In this document: in pieces, positions 6,574 to 9,276 of the stretch
How the letters are laid out: each line of letters starts with the position of its first letter
Position numbering within the stretch: position 1 is the first letter of the stretch
DNA from: Deltaproteobacteria bacterium
Lineage (GTDB): Bacteria; Myxococcota; B64-G9
Assembly (NCBI GenBank): GCA_030591745.1
Contig: JAUVAM010000081.1
Location: 1-9,276 of the forward strand
Direction: 5' to 3'
DNA length: 9,276 nt
The notes under the pieces: generated by a model
What the model was told of the DNA's origin: nothing
Seen by the model: only the letters and a program-made list of their open reading frames with translations
The model's database searches: none
Position numbers and translations under genes: made by a program

Positions 6574-7550
6574 GCTTGCAGATCGGCAATTTAACCATCT
6601 CGCCCGGGGTTTTGATGGCCCCCATGGCGGGCATCACCGATTCGCCCTTCCGGCGGGTTCTGAGATCCTTAGGCTGCCCTGCGGTGGTCACCGAAATGGT
6701 TTCGGCTGAAGGCTTGATTCGTCAAGGAATCGGCACCCTGACCTTGCTGGATTATGTCCCCGAAGAACAGCCCCTCATCGTACAGCTCTTTGGGGCCAAA
6801 CCCGACTCCATGGCGGAGGCGGCTCGCCTGGTGAGCCAACACGGCTTTGCCGCCATCGACATCAACATGGGTTGCCCCGTGCCCAAGGTGGTCAACAAGG
6901 GCGCGGGTGCCGCCCTGATGCGGGAGCCTGAACGAGCCGAAGCCCTGGTGCGCGCCGTGCGCCAGGCCACGGATTTACCCCTGAGCGTCAAACTGCGATC
7001 GGGCTGGAATCAGACGGAGCGCAACGTAGTGGAGGTAGCGCGCCGACTGAGCGGAGCCGGCGTGGATGCCTTCTGTGTCCACCCGCGCACCCGGGCCCAA
7101 GCTTATCAAGGTCAAGCAGACTGGTCACTCATCGCCGAAACGGTGCGTGCGGTGGAACAACCCGTCATCGGCAACGGCGATCTGCACAGCCCCGAAGACG
7201 CCAAACGCATGCTGGAAGAAACCGGCTGCGCCGGACTCATGGTGGGTCGCGCAGCCCTGAAAGACCCCTGGCTGCCAGGGGTCCTTGCCGGGGCCGACCT
7301 GCCCTATCCCGTCAGCATGGCCGAACGAAGTCGCGTGTTTTGCATGCATCTTGACTTCATGTTAGCCTGCGCGGGCTCTGAACAGCGGGCCGTTCAGCGC
7401 ATGCGCAAACATCTGGCTTGGTACAGTCAGGGCCTGCGCGGCGCCGCGCACCTGCGCAGGCAACTTCAACATATGAACACGGCTGACGATATGCGCCAGG
7501 CCTTCACCCAGCTGGAGGCAAATAACCAGAAAAGGACGTCCACCCCATGA
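6570..7550 (+). CDS. dusB: tRNA-dihydrouridine synthase, DusB type
   Basis: This FMN-dependent enzyme reduces specific uridines in the tRNA D-loop to dihydrouridine using NADPH. The 326 residues match the family's usual length and carry its motifs in order: GVLMAPMAGITDSPFR (13-28), which contributes to the FMN site; NMGCPVPK with catalytic Cys102; Lys141 in SVKLRSGW; HPRTRAQAYQG-ADW (171-185); GNGD (201-204); and MVGRAA (224-229) for phosphate binding. A helical tRNA-binding domain ends the protein (from ~245). NMGCPVPK and HPRTR-type motifs favour DusB over DusA or DusC. It is coupled to both neighbours by 4-nt ATGA overlaps. Only a weak GGAG lies upstream, so translation probably depends on the preceding gene. 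Confidence 0.95.
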   Translation: MSLQIGNLTISPGVLMAPMAGITDSPFRRVLRSLGCPAVVTEMVSAEGLIRQGIGTLTLLDYVPEEQPLIVQLFGAKPDSMAEAARLVSQHGFAAIDINMGCPVPKVVNKGAGAALMREPERAEALVRAVRQATDLPLSVKLRSGWNQTERNVVEVARRLSGAGVDAFCVHPRTRAQAYQGQADWSLIAETVRAVEQPVIGNGDLHSPEDAKRMLEETGCAGLMVGRAALKDPWLPGVLAGADLPYPVSMAERSRVFCMHLDFMLACAGSEQRAVQRMRKHLAWYSQGLRGAAHLRRQLQHMNTADDMRQAFTQLEANNQKRTSTP

Positions 7551-8227
7551 CGTTGGATCGACTCAAGCAAACCGTCGGGCCCCTGGCCTGGCAAGCCTTC
7601 AATCGCATGCTCGGCGAACCCGAGGAGATGCTGGCCCTGCGCCAAGAACTGAGCCACGGCCAGGCAACGCTCCGTCAAGCCGAGCAGACCTGGGCCACCG
7701 AAAAGGCCCGCTTGGAAAATGAGATCGAGATCACCCGCAATGAACGCCTGAGTTGGCAAGGCAAAGAAGCCAGCACCCGCAAAGATCTACAAGACTGCCA
7801 AAATCGGAGCAAGGAGTTGCTTGAGCAGGTGGTGCGATTGACTCACCAACAGCGGGATGCCAAGAAGAACTTGCTGGACGAACAATTCCGCACCTCGACC
7901 ATGCCCTTAGAGCGCAATCGCCACGAGATGGAAATGACCCAGGCCAGGGGCGACGTGCGTCGGGCCGACGAAAAGGTCAAGATGGCTGAAAGCAAGTTGG
8001 CCGAATGCGTGAAACACCGCAAAGGCCTGGAACGAAAGGCTAGCCGCATCAAGGGCCTGGAGTCCGATCTGGACTGGAGCCGCCAACGCGTAGCTGAGCA
8101 TTTACAGGCCCTCGGCGCCGCCATCACACGCATCCGAAATCTCGAGTTGCAAATCAAAAAGTCCTACGACAAGCCCGACATCCACCGGGCCAGCAAGGCG
8201 CAACAAGCCGCCTATCAACAAGTCTGA
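7547..8227 (+). CDS. Coiled-coil protein of unknown function
   Basis: The protein has 226 residues and no signal peptide or membrane segment. After a short N-terminal region (1-25) it is almost wholly charged helix rich in Glu, Lys, Arg, Gln and Ala, in two stretches (~26-117 and ~122-206). A likely break sits at STMP (117-120). The tail (206-226) is polar with Ala and Gln. Composition and heptad-like Leu spacing indicate a long coiled coil, possibly a dimer. I recognise no family. AAGGA ten bases before the ATG and the 4-nt overlap with dusB place it in the same operon. Its stop lies one base from the stop of the convergent lipoprotein gene. A structural or scaffolding role is all the sequence supports. 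Confidence 0.8.
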   Translation: MTLDRLKQTVGPLAWQAFNRMLGEPEEMLALRQELSHGQATLRQAEQTWATEKARLENEIEITRNERLSWQGKEASTRKDLQDCQNRSKELLEQVVRLTHQQRDAKKNLLDEQFRTSTMPLERNRHEMEMTQARGDVRRADEKVKMAESKLAECVKHRKGLERKASRIKGLESDLDWSRQRVAEHLQALGAAITRIRNLELQIKKSYDKPDIHRASKAQQAAYQQV

Positions 8228-8228
8228 A

Positions 8229-8609
8229 TCAAAGCTGGTCTTCGAAACCGCATAAATCCCGTACGCCGGGTTCGCTGGCGAAGCAGGCCTCGCCATCCAG
8301 GCGGGTATAACGGTATTCGCTTGTGGCGGATTCACAATCATAGCCATAGACCAACACATCGCCATCGATAGAGGCTTCCATCCACACCGAGTTCGGCTCG
8401 CGCTCCAAAGGCCAGATAGGCGCAGTGCAAGTGCCCACCCAACCCCGCTGGCAGTTGTCGCAAGCCAGGCAGTAGCCACCCATGCCGCAGAGCTGATCAA
8501 ACTCGCAGTCGTAGTCCGTCAGGCAGGTACCGTCCGGCGTGGCCGGCGTGCAGCCCAGCCCAAACAGACAGAAAGACAAAACCAACCCGCCAAAAACGCG
8601 ACCGATCAC
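8229..8609 (-). CDS. Cysteine-rich lipoprotein
   Basis: The protein has 126 residues with a lipoprotein signal peptide ending in the lipobox LFGLG|C (lipidated Cys20). The mature part carries ten further cysteines (29, 35, 41, 47, 50, 53, 61, 92, 109, 120), an even number consistent with five disulfides. The first cluster, TCLTDYDCEFDQLCGMGGYC (28-47), resembles the short Cys repeats common in surface proteins of Myxococcota-like bacteria. Thr rather than Asp follows Cys20, which by the E. coli sorting rule would favour the outer membrane. It starts with GTG at 8609, preceded by AGAGAG at six bases. The GTGA overlap with the stop of the upstream DUF6918-like gene shows coupling. The function is unknown. 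Confidence 0.85.
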   Translation of the reverse strand: MIGRVFGGLVLSFCLFGLGCTPATPDGTCLTDYDCEFDQLCGMGGYCLACDNCQRGWVGTCTAPIWPLEREPNSVWMEASIDGDVLVYGYDCESATSEYRYTRLDGEACFASEPGVRDLCGFEDQL

Positions 8610-9064
8610 GATTTGCTCTCTTTGATGTGCTTGTCGAAAAGATCGGCCAGCCCTGGCACCGCCTCCTCGACGTTGCGCAAGGCCGAGGGCCTGAGCTTTC
8701 GGTACCCTTTGACCAAGGTCCTGTGCCGACTGCCATCGGCGCGCCGATCGGTCACACCCAGCAAGGCCTCGGCCACATCATGGGTCCGACGCTTCATGTG
8801 GGTACCGAAGCTACCGAATCCCCCCGCTTTGTCGTGGTCGGCGTAAAGGGGCTCCAGTGATGCCAAAAAATCGTCCAGCAGGCCATCCACCGCCTCCGGC
8901 ACGGCACCCGGCTTAAAGGCCTTCAGGACCCTATAACCAGCCTTTATGGCCAAGCCAGTCAGGCCTTTCTTGCGTTTGACCTCCGCATCCAAAAGGCGCA
9001 CACAATCATCGATGACGTCACGACGTTTTTCAGGCAAGGGCAGGTTAGCCAAGAGCGTAGTCAT
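8606..9064 (-). CDS. DUF6918-like small soluble protein
   Basis: The protein has 152 residues with no signal peptide and is helical. Its pattern includes LLDAEVKRKKGLTGLAIKAGY (24-44), FKPGAVPEAVDGLLDDF (50-66), LEPLYAD (70-76), VAEALLGVTDRRAD (97-110) and YRKLRPSALRNVEEAVPGL (121-139). From memory this matches short proteins grouped as DUF6918 in actinobacteria and deltaproteobacteria. The family assignment is not verified and no function is known. Start choice: the frame is open to 9223, but the ATG at 9064 has GAGGAG nine bases upstream (9074-9079), and the longer N-terminus would run through the coding end of the zinc-ribbon gene. It sits 17 bp after that gene and overlaps the lipoprotein gene by 4 nt. 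Confidence 0.82.
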   Translation of the reverse strand: MTTLLANLPLPEKRRDVIDDCVRLLDAEVKRKKGLTGLAIKAGYRVLKAFKPGAVPEAVDGLLDDFLASLEPLYADHDKAGGFGSFGTHMKRRTHDVAEALLGVTDRRADGSRHRTLVKGYRKLRPSALRNVEEAVPGLADLFDKHIKESKS

Positions 9065-9073
9065 GAACTCAAA

Positions 9074-9079
9074 CTCCTC
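9074..9079 (-). promoter_or_regulatory. Shine-Dalgarno deciding the DUF6918-like start
   Basis: GAGGAG lies nine bases before the ATG at 9064, inside the short gap after the zinc-ribbon stop codon (9082-9084). It supports the 152-residue form over longer upstream starts. Confidence 0.8.
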
Positions 9080-9081
9080 AT

Positions 9082-9276
9082 TCAACGCAGCCCCGAAGGG
9101 TGCTGCCGGATGCTGGTCAGTTCCCCCTGATCCAAAAAAATGCTTCCGCAACTTGCACACCAATTGACGAAGACATCCATGGGTCCCTTGAGGAGATCCA
9201 TGTCGACATCGCAGGCGTAACAATGTGAACGGGCTTCATCCAGGGCATCGGGGGTCGGATGGTGTTCGACGTCTTC
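9082..9276 (-). CDS. TFIIB-type zinc-ribbon protein (partial, N-terminus off the right edge)
   Basis: An open frame on the minus strand enters from the right edge and ends at TGA 9082-9084. It gives the last 64 residues: HCYACDVDMD, then VNWCASCGSIFLDQGEL, then a short tail ending SGLR. Two CxxC pairs 21 residues apart, the second followed by GSIFLDxGEL, match the TFIIB-type zinc-finger family (zf-TFIIB, often CGGIWLDxGEL), a zinc-binding module usually without known function. The frame is supported by these motifs and by the next gene's ribosome site immediately after the stop. Whether other domains lie upstream cannot be seen. Confidence 0.8.
   Translation of the reverse strand, partial: EDVEHHPTPDALDEARSHCYACDVDMDLLKGPMDVFVNWCASCGSIFLDQGELTSIRQHPSGLR

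Noticed and set aside
9065..9223. A longer DUF6918-like protein starting near 9223
   Set aside because: The extension overlaps the zinc-ribbon coding end in another frame, and GAGGAG marks the ATG at 9064.

Overview
The window looks like a chromosomal segment from a Gram-negative bacterium with a Deltaproteobacteria-like gene style (Myxococcota, Bradymonadota, Desulfobacterota or a relative). This placement is an inference. It rests on a Cys-rich lipoprotein whose cysteines sit between acidic residues, a POT-type transporter, a short DUF6918-like protein beside a TFIIB-type zinc-ribbon protein, and dense ATGA/GTGA gene overlaps. I saw no rRNA, tRNA, CRISPR array, insertion sequence or phage gene.

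Layout. (1) 1-828, minus: the N-terminal 276 residues of an exported MltD-like lytic transglycosylase that runs off the left edge. (2) 877-4043, minus: a compact three-gene cassette. In transcription order it has a 70-residue exported/membrane microprotein (GTG start), a 466-residue NoeA-like SAM methyltransferase with a kinase-like N-terminal half, and a 523-residue five-helix membrane protein of the alkaline phosphatase/LTA synthase superfamily. The genes overlap or touch, and a TTGACA-N17-TAGCAT promoter sits just upstream (4106-4134). (3) 4185-5525, minus: a POT/PTR2 proton-coupled peptide transporter. (4) 5526-5679: a divergent intergenic region. (5) 5680-8227, plus: a metallo-beta-lactamase-fold hydrolase, a DusB-type tRNA-dihydrouridine synthase and a coiled-coil protein, each overlapping the next by ATGA. 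(6) 8229-9276, minus and convergent with a one-base gap: a Cys-rich lipoprotein, a DUF6918-like protein and the C-terminal 64 residues of a TFIIB-type zinc-ribbon protein.

How the genes may work together. The three-gene cassette is the most interesting part. Its likely theme is modification of an envelope glycan or lipid: a membrane-anchored phospho- or sulfo-group transferase/hydrolase whose catalytic domain lies outside the membrane, a cytoplasmic enzyme that may phosphorylate and methylate, and a tiny membrane partner. The lytic transglycosylase downstream also acts on the envelope but may be transcribed separately. The plus-strand operon mixes a tRNA-modification enzyme with an uncharacterised hydrolase and a structural coiled-coil protein, and I see no clear functional link among them. 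Sampled lines of the cassette are clearly more AT-rich than sampled lines of the dusB region, which fits an independently acquired module.
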